From: Vibrio alfacsensis
GTDB taxonomy: Bacteria; Pseudomonadota; Gammaproteobacteria; Enterobacterales; Vibrionaceae
Length of the DNA stretch: 64,000 nucleotides
NCBI RefSeq assembly: GCF_003544875.1
Contig: NZ_CP032093.1
Location: 62,001-126,000 of the forward strand
Reading direction: 5' to 3'
In this document: piece after piece, positions 33,806-41,124 of the stretch
Numbering within the stretch: the stretch's first letter is position 1
How the letters are laid out: every line of letters begins with the position of its first letter
The notes under the pieces: generated by a model
What the model was told of the DNA's origin: nothing
Seen by the model: the letters and a program-made list of their open reading frames with translations, nothing else
The model's database searches: none
Program-made: the position numbers and the translations under genes

Positions 33806-34049
33806 TAACGATGTAGTTCTTCTCTATTGTGTCGCCTTTCATTATGAATATTATCGTGTTAGGCGACATGATCATGTCAATATGATTTGCCCTACATATT
33901 ACTTCCTTTTTTGCTTCTCCCTGTATTTTTCTTATTCTCCTCAAGTCGCCTTTTTGAATGGTATTTCATACGTTCTTTGTCTGATTAAATATTAAACTTT
34001 TATTACAGTGCTCCGGGATTGCTTGACGACAAAGCGTTTTTAAATAACT

Positions 34050-34083
34050 ATATACGCATATTCAGATATAGGTATGTGTATAT
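34050..34083. promoter_or_regulatory. dyad operator overlapping the arsR start
   Basis: ATATACGCATA (34050-34060) and TATGTGTATAT (34073-34083) are inverted with one mismatch and a 12-base spacer. The right arm reaches into the arsR ATG at 34082. A dyad this long at the head of an ArsR-controlled cluster is most simply the autoregulatory operator; binding is inferred. Confidence 0.6.
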
Positions 34084-34417
34084 GCTTCCACATCAGTTCT
34101 TCAAACTTCTTTCCGACGAGACTCGTGTGCGTTGCTTAATGCTGGTGGTTCGTGAAGGGGAAACTTGTGTTGGTGACTTAGCGCATGCGTTACAAGAAAG
34201 CCAACCCAAGATTTCTCGTCATCTGGCTCAGCTAAGATCGAATGGTATCTTAGTTGATAAACGTCAGGGGCAATGGGTGTACTACGAGCTGTCCGATCAA
34301 TTGCCAGGATGGATGCAAAAATTGGTTGATGACTTGGTCGCTTCGAACTGCTTGAAGAAAGAGTACCAAGAAGATATTTCACGATTGCATGATAAAGCTC
34401 GTGCAGCTTGCTGTTAG
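34082..34417 (+). CDS. arsR: ArsR family arsenic-responsive repressor
   Basis: A 111-aa winged-helix repressor. The order FFKLLSDETRVRCLMLV, then DLAHALQESQPKISRHLAQLRSNGIL (recognition helix), then KRQGQWVYYEL (wing) is typical of ArsR/SmtB. The usual ELCVCDL arsenite site reads ETCVGDL here, so only Cys29 remains of the pair, but Cys110-Cys111 end the protein. It may bind As(III) through a different set of cysteines. The ATG at 34082 gives MLPHQFFKLL; longer frames have no support. It heads the arsR-GAPDH-phosphatase-arsJ cluster. Confidence 0.9.
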   Translation: MLPHQFFKLLSDETRVRCLMLVVREGETCVGDLAHALQESQPKISRHLAQLRSNGILVDKRQGQWVYYELSDQLPGWMQKLVDDLVASNCLKKEYQEDISRLHDKARAACC

Positions 34418-34460
34418 CAGCGGGTGTTCTCAGTTTATAGGTTTGAAAAGGTAGAAAATT

Positions 34461-35462
34461 ATGACGATTAAAGTAGGTATTAACGGTTTTGGTCGAATTG
34501 GCCGTTTGGCATTGCGCGCTGCGTTTGATTGGCCAGAACTAGAGTTCGTACACATCAACGACGTCGCGGGTGATGCAGCAACACTTGGTCACTTACTTGA
34601 GTTCGATTCCATTCAAGGTCGTTGGAACCACGCAGTGCAAGTTGAAGGCACAGATATGGTGATCAACGGTAAGCGCATTACGACTTCACAAGAGCGTGAT
34701 ATCGATGCAGTGAACTGGAGCCAATGTGATGTTGTGATTGAGGCAACGGGCGTTCATCGCAAAACCTCATTCCTAAACAAATACCTAGAGCAAGGCGTAA
34801 AACGCGTCGTTGTTAGCGCACCAGTGAAAGAAGACGGCGTTGCGAATATCGTCGTTGGCGTGAACGACCACATCTTCGACCCAGCGCAGCACCGCATCGT
34901 CACTGCTGCGTCTTGTACAACCAACTGTATTGCACCAGTCGTGAAAGTGATTCACGAGAAACTGGGCATTGAACAATCGTCATTCACAACGATTCACGAT
35001 TTAACTAACACACAAACGATTCTGGATGCGCCGCACAAAGACCTACGTCGTGCACGTGCATGTGGTATGAGCCTGATCCCAACTACAACGGGCAGTGCAA
35101 AAGCGATTGTGGAAATCTTCCCAGAGTTGAAAGACAAGATTAACGGTCACGCGGTTCGTGTTCCTCTAGCAAACGCCTCGCTGACAGACATCATTTTTGA
35201 TGTGAAACGTGATACCACGGCAGAAGAGGTTAACGCACTACTGAAAGAAGCTTCTGAAGGCGAGCTAAAAGGCATCCTTGGCTTTGAAGAGCGTCCATTG
35301 GTTTCTATCGATTACAAAGGCGACCAACGTTCAACTATCGTTGATGCGCAATCAACCATGGTTGTGGGTTCTCGTATGGTGAAGATTTACGCTTGGTATG
35401 ATAACGAAATGGGTTACGCGACGCGTACTGCAGAATTGGTTCGTAACGTTGGTATGGCATAA
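34461..35462 (+). CDS. ArsJ-associated glyceraldehyde-3-phosphate dehydrogenase
   Basis: A 333-aa type I GAPDH with NAD-binding [17 protein letters not shown], catalytic [10 protein letters not shown] near residue 153, and [15 protein letters not shown]. Known: in arsJ clusters this second GAPDH uses arsenate in place of phosphate to make 1-arseno-3-phosphoglycerate, which ArsJ exports. It breaks down outside the cell, giving arsenate resistance. It is distinct from the glycolytic gapA by its position in the ars cluster. It lies 43 bases after arsR, with the phosphatase gene 11 bases further on. Confidence 0.92.
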   Translation: MTIKVGINGFGRIGRLALRAAFDWPELEFVHINDVAGDAATLGHLLEFDSIQGRWNHAVQVEGTDMVINGKRITTSQERDIDAVNWSQCDVVIEATGVHRKTSFLNKYLEQGVKRVVVSAPVKEDGVANIVVGVNDHIFDPAQHRIVTAASCTTNCIAPVVKVIHEKLGIEQSSFTTIHDLTNTQTILDAPHKDLRRARACGMSLIPTTTGSAKAIVEIFPELKDKINGHAVRVPLANASLTDIIFDVKRDTTAEEVNALLKEASEGELKGILGFEERPLVSIDYKGDQRSTIVDAQSTMVVGSRMVKIYAWYDNEMGYATRTAELVRNVGMA

Positions 35463-35473
35463 GGAGTTTTAAG

Positions 35474-35968
35474 ATGTCTCATCCTACATGGCAATTAGAT
35501 TTAGAAACGGGCGCTTTGGTACTGACCCCATGTCCTGGTACCAAAGGTGTTGAACTGCGAGCTTCGCTAGAGCAACTAAAAGCGCAAGGCGTAGAGGCGA
35601 TTGTTACTGCCCTTGATAATGCTGAATTAGCCGCAAAAGACGTGTCTGCGTTGGGCGAATTAACCCAACAATTGGGCATGAAATGGTTCCAAATTGAGAT
35701 TGAAGACGACTGTGCTCCAAACGAAGAGTTCGCTGCAAAATGGTCACAAGCGAGTCCTGAGCTGCACGCGATTCTTGCTCAAGGTGGCAAGGTTGCAATG
35801 CACTGTATGGGTGGCTCTGGTCGCACAGGTTTGTTTGCTGCGCACCTACTGCTAGAGAAAGATTGGGCGCTAGAAGACATCGTCCGTGAAGTGCAAGCGC
35901 TGCGTCCTGGTGCTTTCACAAAGCCAGTACAAGTTGAGTACATCGAGCGTGTGGCTCAAAACGCTTGA
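35474..35968 (+). CDS. Cys-based (CDKN3/dual-specificity type) phosphatase in the ars cluster
   Basis: A 164-aa cytoplasmic protein with the P-loop HCMGGSGRTGLFAAHLLLE, where Cys111 and Arg117 form the CX5R signature of Cys-based phosphatases. IEIEDDCAP near residue 75 may hold the general acid. AFTKPVQVEYIE at the end also fits the CDKN3-like type. It lies between GAPDH and arsJ with an AAGGAG site. Its role in arsenic handling is unknown: it might act on a phosphorylated or arsenylated metabolite, on a protein, or as an arsenate reductase-like enzyme. These options are inferences. Confidence 0.85.
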   Translation: MSHPTWQLDLETGALVLTPCPGTKGVELRASLEQLKAQGVEAIVTALDNAELAAKDVSALGELTQQLGMKWFQIEIEDDCAPNEEFAAKWSQASPELHAILAQGGKVAMHCMGGSGRTGLFAAHLLLEKDWALEDIVREVQALRPGAFTKPVQVEYIERVAQNA

Positions 35969-36022
35969 TCAGCTTATAGAGCTTTTGGAATATCATGATC
36001 TAAAAGCTCTCTTTATGCCGTA
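35969..36022 (+). repeat. copy A of a tandem hairpin element before arsJ
   Basis: Arm AGAGCTTTT (35978-35986), loop GGAATATCATGATCT (35987-36001), arm AAAAGCTCT (36002-36010). It matches copy B 190 bases downstream over about 54 bases, including the flank TCAG-T-ATAGAGC. No T run follows, so it is not a normal terminator. Family unknown. Confidence 0.75.
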
Positions 36023-36125
36023 ATGGCTTACCAATTTATGTGATTCTTGTTTGTTGGTTTGTATTTAAGTTGCTGTTTATAAATGAATAATTTTTAATGC
36101 TTTATCAGTTCTTGTTTCACAATTT

Positions 36126-36159
36126 AACGCCAGTATTGAGATGGCTCAATGCTGGTGTT
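36126..36159 (+). repeat. long hairpin between the two elements
   Basis: AACGCCAGTATTGAG and CTCAATGCTGGTGTT form a 15-bp stem with two G-T (G-U in RNA) pairs around ATGG. The wobble pairs lie on the plus strand transcript. No T run follows. Apart from the hairpins, 35969-36224 holds no gene. Confidence 0.65.
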
Positions 36160-36212
36160 CAGGTCATAGAGCATTTGGTACATCATGATCTAAATGCTCT
36201 AAACGCTGTACA
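36159..36212 (+). repeat. copy B of the tandem hairpin element before arsJ
   Basis: Arm AGAGCATTT (36168-36176), loop GGTACATCATGATCT (36177-36191), arm AAATGCTCT (36192-36200). Compared with copy A, one stem pair changed on both sides (T-A to A-T), and 13 of 15 loop bases are kept. The stem ends 24 bases before the arsJ ATG. Confidence 0.75.
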
Positions 36213-36224
36213 TCTGAGGTCGTT

Positions 36225-37442
36225 ATGATTTCAAAACTAAGCAAAAGTATCCGTCAGTATATGCTGGTGACGTTCAACTATTGGAACTTCACCGTGACGG
36301 ATGGTGCACTCCGTATGTTGGTGGTGCTTTACTTTCATGACTTAGGCTACTCAAGCTTAGCCATTGCTTCGCTATTTCTTTTCTATGAATTTTTTGGCGT
36401 AGTGACCAACTTGGTTGGTGGCTGGCTAGGTGCTCGACTTGGTTTGAACAAAACCATGAACGTCGGCTTAGGGATGCAGATTTTTGCCTTGCTGATGTTG
36501 GCAGTGCCCAATGCTTGGTTGACCATTCCTTGGGTAATGGCGGCGCAGGCAATTTCAGGTATTGCCAAAGACTTAAATAAGATGAGTGCCAAGAGCGCGA
36601 TCAAAACTTTGGTGCTAGACGAGCAGCAAGGTGCACTTTATAAGTGGGTTGCGATCTTAACGGGCTCGAAGAATGCGCTGAAAGGTGCGGGTTTCTTCGT
36701 TGGTGGTTTGCTGTTGTCGGCGTTTGGTTTCCAAACTTCGATGGTCATCATGGCAAGTGTGCTGGCTTTTGTGTTTGTATGCAGCTTGATCTGGCTAGAA
36801 GCGGATATGGGTAAGGCCAAGAGCAAACCTAAGTTCCGTCAAATTTTCTCTAAGTCAGAATCGGTGAACATTCTTTCCGCTGCACGTATGTTCCTATTTG
36901 GCGCGCGTGATGTGTGGTTTGTTGTTGCTCTTCCGATTTACCTTGGCAGCGTGTTTGGTTGGGATCACCTGATGGTAGGCGGCTTCCTTGCGGCCTGGGT
37001 AATTGCTTATGGATTCGTTCAAGGTTTTGCGCCGCGTATTACCGGCAAAGCGCAAGGTCGAGTGCCTGATGGCAGTGCGGCATTGATTTGGGCGGGAATT
37101 CTAGCGGTCATTACTGGCGCGATTGCTTACGGCGTACAAATTGGTTGGCAACCAGAACTTGTTATCGTCGTGGGCTTGATGATTTTCGGTGCGGTATTTG
37201 CTGTGAATTCATCTTTGCATTCTTACCTAATCGTCAGTTACGCGAAAGGCGATGGTGTATCACTGGATGTCGGTTTCTACTACATGGCGAACGCGATGGG
37301 ACGTTTGATCGGTACAGTGTTGTCTGGTTGGATTTACCAAGAAGCGGGTCTAGCGGCATGTTTGTGGGTGTCATTTGGCTTCCTAGCGCTCACTACTCTG
37401 ATTTCTATCAAGCTACCAAAAAGCAAAGTTGCCACCGCATAA
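36225..37442 (+). CDS. arsJ: ArsJ, organoarsenical (1-arseno-3-phosphoglycerate) exporter of the MFS
   Basis: A 405-aa inner-membrane protein with about 11-12 hydrophobic segments. The N terminus YMLVTFNYWNFTVTDGALRMLVVLYFHDLGY is the ArsJ hallmark, followed by GVVTNLVGGWLGARLGLNK (MFS loop). Known: ArsJ exports 1-arseno-3-phosphoglycerate made by the partner GAPDH. It is separated from the phosphatase gene by 256 bases that hold two hairpin elements, so its expression may be set separately from the upstream genes. The ATG at 36225 follows GAGGTCGTT. Confidence 0.93.
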   Translation: MISKLSKSIRQYMLVTFNYWNFTVTDGALRMLVVLYFHDLGYSSLAIASLFLFYEFFGVVTNLVGGWLGARLGLNKTMNVGLGMQIFALLMLAVPNAWLTIPWVMAAQAISGIAKDLNKMSAKSAIKTLVLDEQQGALYKWVAILTGSKNALKGAGFFVGGLLLSAFGFQTSMVIMASVLAFVFVCSLIWLEADMGKAKSKPKFRQIFSKSESVNILSAARMFLFGARDVWFVVALPIYLGSVFGWDHLMVGGFLAAWVIAYGFVQGFAPRITGKAQGRVPDGSAALIWAGILAVITGAIAYGVQIGWQPELVIVVGLMIFGAVFAVNSSLHSYLIVSYAKGDGVSLDVGFYYMANAMGRLIGTVLSGWIYQEAGLAACLWVSFGFLALTTLISIKLPKSKVATA

Positions 37443-37463
37443 GCGAGTGAATGATTAGAATAG

Positions 37464-37498
37464 AAAATGGCTTCGCTTTGGGAGCCATTTTTGTTTTT
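37464..37498 (+). terminator. intrinsic terminator of arsJ
   Basis: AAAATGGCT pairs with AGCCATTTT and is followed by TGTTTTT. It may also serve the convergent cystatin-like gene. Confidence 0.8.
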
Positions 37499-37530
37499 AC
37501 GATTCAGTATCGCAAATCAGCAAGTCTTGC

Positions 37531-37911
37531 CTATGGGCAAAGACGACCTTGTTGTGCTGGCTGCGTCATTTCCATATCACCTTTCAGTGAGCGGTAAACG
37601 ATGGTGTTCCATACTTCACCATTGTCCATTTCGAATTCAATTGCGTAGTTAATGCCATTTACGACTTGAGTGCGTACGCTCAAAATTTCTTTCAGTTTGG
37701 CTGCGGTATTCATTTGGCCAAGAACAAAGTCGAGTGCTTGTTGAGCTTCAGGTGTAATTTCACCTTGTGACCAACCGCCCGCAAGATTTTCAGCGTTGCA
37801 GATAGGGTTCGCTTCTAGTTGCGATTGTGTTGGTGCCACGGTCTCTTCCTTTTGATTACACCCAGCTAAAGCCACTACACAAACCATTGATGCTAATAAT
37901 GTTTTCTTCAT
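37531..37911 (-). CDS. cystatin-like lipoprotein
   Basis: A 126-aa exported protein. MKKTLLASMVCVVALAGC gives a signal peptide and an LAGC lipobox with Cys18. The mature part has GGWS near residue 45 and QVVNG at 82-86. These match the N-terminal glycine and the Q-x-V-x-G loop by which cystatins block papain-type cysteine proteases. A late Trp (GEVWNT) also fits the fold. Bacterial cystatin-like proteins are known, but targets are not. Whether it inhibits a protease or only shares the fold cannot be read here. It is a single gene convergent with arsJ. Confidence 0.8.
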   Translation of the reverse strand: MKKTLLASMVCVVALAGCNQKEETVAPTQSQLEANPICNAENLAGGWSQGEITPEAQQALDFVLGQMNTAAKLKEILSVRTQVVNGINYAIEFEMDNGEVWNTIVYRSLKGDMEMTQPAQQGRLCP

Positions 37912-38158
37912 AAAGACCTCTCTTAATCATTTGTTCAGCATCCTAATGAATTAAATAGTCTAAATCTGTTTCATATCCGAGAAAATTTAGGGCTGCTGAT
38001 CTCACTTCATAATGGATGTTGGGGGTATCTATTTTGCGAGTGAATAATATTTGTACGTCATAACAGAGTTAAAATAAGCAAAACAGGTTCTTAACTATTC
38101 CGCTGGATGATAATTGCTCTATGCTATAGACGTAAAGCTAATCAAGGTAGTGAAGGGT

Positions 38159-39172
38159 ATGAGAGAAAGGGTTCTGTTTTTCGACTTATTACGTTGTGTC
38201 GCGGCAGTGGCAGTGATCGCTATTCATGTGTTAGCGCCATATCGTAATGAGCTGGGCGTGATTCCACTTGATCAATGGTTAACGGCGGTTGGCGTAAACA
38301 GTGTGACTCGCTGGGCGGTACCTGTATTCATTTTGATCACTGGTGCGCTGATGCTCAGTGATACTCGTCCTTTTGATGCCAAGTACTACGTTAAACGGCG
38401 TTTAGGTAAAGTGTTGGTGCCTTTCTTAGTATGGTCGATGTTCTATGCGTATTTGTCTGGTTGGACGGCACAAGGCTTTGATGCTGACACAGTAAAAGAA
38501 GTGGTGAGTAACAGCCCACATCACGCGACTTACTATCACCTCGGATTCTTCTATTACTTTATTCCGCTCTATTTTGTTATTCCGTTATTCCAATGGATGG
38601 TACGCAATACCGATGACAACGTTATCTACGCTTATTTGGCGTTATGGTTGTTCAGCAGTTCTTTATTTCTCTTCAAAATAGACGGTCCATGGAGCAATCA
38701 ATACTGGCTTTATATGGGGTATTTGCCTCTCGGCTATGTGCTATTTAAAAAGGTTCCACTTAATCGCTCTACAGTATCGCTCGTTACGGGGTTAGGCTTA
38801 GTCGCTTTGGTTGTGACTTTCACTATGGTTGTGAGCAATAGCTTGGAAGCCGAGAAATACACAGTAGGGCGCTGGTTCTCATATAAAACATTGAATGTGA
38901 TTTTAGCGGCGTCAATGATCTTTATGCTGTGTCGTTACTTTGGTGAGGGGTTAGCCCCTAAAGCACAAAAAGTGGTGAGTTTTATTAGCCAATACAGTTT
39001 AGGTATTTATCTATTACACCCCATTTTTTTATGGCCAATGAAAGCCTTTGAGTGGTATCACGGCCATCCAGCATGGGTGATTCCTGTGTGGATTTTGTTG
39101 AGTGGAGCAGGAGCCTTGGCGATGAGTTATTTGTTCTCTAAGTCCGCCAAGACTCGTTGGTTATTGCCGTAG
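38159..39172 (+). CDS. acyltransferase family 3 membrane protein (WecH/OafA-like)
   Basis: A 337-aa integral membrane acyltransferase with about ten hydrophobic segments. MRERVLFFDLLRCVAAVAVIAIHV carries the R-x(n)-H family motif (Arg in FFDLLRC, His in AIHV), and SQYSLGIYLLHPIF is the late family motif. Known: such enzymes O-acetylate surface sugars, as WecH does in enterobacterial common antigen. The acceptor is not known here and there are no polysaccharide genes beside it. The ATG at 38159 follows GAAGGG; an earlier in-frame start at 38114 lacks a site. Confidence 0.85.
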   Translation: MRERVLFFDLLRCVAAVAVIAIHVLAPYRNELGVIPLDQWLTAVGVNSVTRWAVPVFILITGALMLSDTRPFDAKYYVKRRLGKVLVPFLVWSMFYAYLSGWTAQGFDADTVKEVVSNSPHHATYYHLGFFYYFIPLYFVIPLFQWMVRNTDDNVIYAYLALWLFSSSLFLFKIDGPWSNQYWLYMGYLPLGYVLFKKVPLNRSTVSLVTGLGLVALVVTFTMVVSNSLEAEKYTVGRWFSYKTLNVILAASMIFMLCRYFGEGLAPKAQKVVSFISQYSLGIYLLHPIFLWPMKAFEWYHGHPAWVIPVWILLSGAGALAMSYLFSKSAKTRWLLP

Positions 39173-39173
39173 G

Positions 39174-39503
39174 TTAGCGTTTTACAGCGAAGTGTAAGAA
39201 CTTATCGCCACGGTAGGTCAGTGTGCCTTTATCGCCTGGATTGAGCGCATGGTAATAGTGCACACCGATTTGAAACTCGCGTTTTGGTCCGATAGGCCCA
39301 CGTTGTACATAAATCCAATATTCTTGATCGTCTTGACCAGGCTCAGCGTCCGGTACGTCTATTGCTTGTTTGTCGAGTACGGTGACTTGTGCGCTTTGCT
39401 CAGGCGCGTTCTCGCCGAAATAGTGCTTACTGTAAAAGCGAAAGAACACCCATGCCCCCAGAGCAATCAGGGCAAATAGAGCCAAAATAAGTGAGATTGG
39501 CAT
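39174..39503 (-). CDS. yhhM: DUF2500 membrane protein (YhhM)
   Basis: A 109-aa protein with one N-terminal membrane segment (PISLILALFALIALGAWVFFRFY) and a C-terminal beta-rich domain containing FQIGVHYYHALNPGDKGTLTYRG, the DUF2500 hallmark. Function is unknown. The ATG at 39503 has a perfect GGAGG six bases upstream, which decides against the longer frame from 39515. In E. coli yhhM lies beside rsmD-yhhL-yhhN; the same genes occur within 4 kb here but are split up. Confidence 0.85.
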   Translation of the reverse strand: MPISLILALFALIALGAWVFFRFYSKHYFGENAPEQSAQVTVLDKQAIDVPDAEPGQDDQEYWIYVQRGPIGPKREFQIGVHYYHALNPGDKGTLTYRGDKFLHFAVKR

Positions 39504-39743
39504 GATAACCTCCAATGTTTCATTGGCACCTATTTTACAGAACTCCCTGATTAAACTATGAGTTGAGATAAATTATTCGTGATCTAGTAAAGGGATGTGG
39601 GTTTTATTCGGCGCACTTCACGTTTTATATGCGCAGAAGAGCACAAATTAGCAGGAAATGTGCACCTCTTAACTCGAAAAACCTCTAAATTTGTAGAAGA
39701 ATAAGTGAACGAACAAAGGAAAGATCAGTGAAGGAAGGTTACG

Positions 39744-40109
39744 ATGTCAGATATTGAGAAAGTAGTCATGCGTACCCGAACGATTGAAAAGCTCTTGCGA
39801 ACGCAGTATCACGCAGAGGGGAAAGGGTTACACCAACTGATCACCAGTTGTGAAGAACGCTTGCCACACGACGTTGTTGCAAAACTGCGTTTTATTGCGA
39901 CCGTTCGAAATAAGGTTGTCCATGAAGAGGGCTATAAGCTGGATGATCGAAAGGGTTTTTTAGCCGCTTGCGATGCGTGCGAGAAAGAGTTGACGCCAAG
40001 AAGTTCTCGCTTTATCTGGCGAGTAGCAATTTTGTTGATGGCTCTCATTACACTTGCCGCTCTTGGCTTCTACTACATGCATTGGGATATTTTGTCGAAA
40101 CATCTATAA
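39744..40109 (+). CDS. DUF4145/HEPN-like protein with C-terminal membrane anchor
   Basis: A 121-aa protein. The N-terminal 85 residues are helical (EKVVMRTRTIEKLLRTQYHAEGKGLHQL) and hold FIATVRNKVVHEEGY, in which Arg55-N-K-V-V-His60 is the R-x4-H of HEPN domains, typical of DUF4145. Residues ~88-111 form one membrane span (IWRVAILLMALITLAALGFYYM), so the domain should face the cytoplasm. HEPN domains are often RNases, but many DUF4145 copies are not shown to be active. No partner gene (MNT antitoxin, CRISPR or restriction gene) lies beside it, so I make no defence claim. Confidence 0.72.
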   Translation: MSDIEKVVMRTRTIEKLLRTQYHAEGKGLHQLITSCEERLPHDVVAKLRFIATVRNKVVHEEGYKLDDRKGFLAACDACEKELTPRSSRFIWRVAILLMALITLAALGFYYMHWDILSKHL

Positions 40110-40127
40110 ACAGTGTTTGTCGAATAA

Positions 40128-40158
40128 TAAAAAGGGACGCGATTGCGTCCCTTTTTAT
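40128..40158. terminator. bidirectional terminator between the DUF4145 gene and a small minus-strand gene
   Basis: AAAAAGGGACGC pairs with GCGTCCCTTTTT around GATT. T runs occur on both strands. Confidence 0.85.
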
Positions 40159-40169
40159 TAAACAGTAAC

Positions 40170-40250
40170 TTAGTACATCATTGGCAGCGTCATTAAACCC
40201 ATAACTACTGCAATCATTACCAGCCCCTGTTTTTGAGATGAAGAAATCAT
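40170..40250 (-). CDS. 26-residue hydrophobic small protein
   Basis: A short gene. It encodes MISSSQKQGLVMIAVVMGLM followed by TLPMMY, 26 residues, with seven methionines and one likely membrane span. The ATG at 40250 is preceded on the minus strand by AAAGGGGTAG, a good ribosome site. The stop is 11 bases before a strong terminator. That complete unit (site, frame, terminator) is why I list it. I do not recognise a family, and it may be a small membrane protein that regulates a larger complex. Confidence 0.6.
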   Translation of the reverse strand: MISSSQKQGLVMIAVVMGLMTLPMMY

Positions 40251-40262
40251 AACACTACCCCT

Positions 40263-41124
40263 TTAATCCTTGATGAACTCGATGTAAATAATATAGCACT
40301 GTTTTGAGCTTTGATCAACTTTAAAGCGTGAAACTTTTCAAAAACACACTTAACTTGATTGTTTTTACCTTAATTTGACCAATGAAACTGTGTTTTTTGT
40401 GCTGCTTGATAAGTGTGCGTTGTGTCTAAATATTCTTCGTTTGTGGGGTTATGTTGTTGATTTTGCTGTGTTAAATATAGTTACACTAATGGTGTTATTG
40501 TGTTTCTTTTATATGTGGCTAGTTTGGGTTTTGATTTTTGATGAATTTCTCAAAAGTTGAGAAATTTTAGTTTTATTCTTGCTGGTTAGGGAAAGTTTCC
40601 AACAGTGGGGAGTGATTTCCTATCTGATGAGAAAATTGGCCCACCATTACCACTTGGGATAGGTTTGTGGTGGATAGAGTGTGGTTTTAATGACTTATCT
40701 GATGTGTTTTAGTTATATCAGTTAGTTATGTTTGGTTGTTTAACTTTTAATCTAGATAAACACAAGGATTTAGGTGGTTTATATTGCACTGTCTTTACCT
40801 GTTTTAGACGCTTTAAGTCCAGAGGTCGTGGATTTCTGTTTTGTGTTTCTTATTTGTTCATAACGTTTGTATGGCAATCAATTTGATGGTTTCTTTGACA
40901 ACTTTTCTGTTGGACCTATTTGGTTTGTATCGACGTTTAGCACGAGCTTACGCTTTGATGTTGTAGGAGAAAAAAGAGATGAAACATAGATAAAGAATGT
41001 GCCTTGAGTTAGGTGTGAAAGTGATGCGATTCGCTATCGAGATCCAACTTTCGTTGATTGTGTCTTTACATCAAGATTGGTCTACCTAGACTAGCGACGG
41101 GGTTATGTAGAAGGTGTAGGTGTC
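40263..41124. other. 860-base stretch without a convincing gene
   Basis: The stretch is AT-rich, notably T- and TG-rich on the plus strand. A TTG-initiated 61-codon frame at 40375-40560 has no ribosome site and reads like T-rich noise. I see no tRNA, insertion-sequence end, attC-like site or strong terminator. It may hold the yhhN promoter, the small-protein promoter, an sRNA or a decayed gene. Confidence 0.45.

Noticed and set aside
35978..36010. Copy A hairpin as the terminator of the phosphatase gene
   Set aside because: The stem is followed by CTTTATGCC, not a T run. The same loop is kept in copy B just before arsJ, where a terminator would make no sense.
39744..40109. A toxin-antitoxin or defence system built on the HEPN-like gene
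   Set aside because: No nucleotidyltransferase, antitoxin, restriction or CRISPR gene is beside it, so context does not support a defence role.
40375..40560. A 61-codon open frame in the gene-poor region
   Set aside because: It starts with TTG and has no ribosome site. It is T-rich on the coding strand, so hydrophobic codons arise by composition alone.
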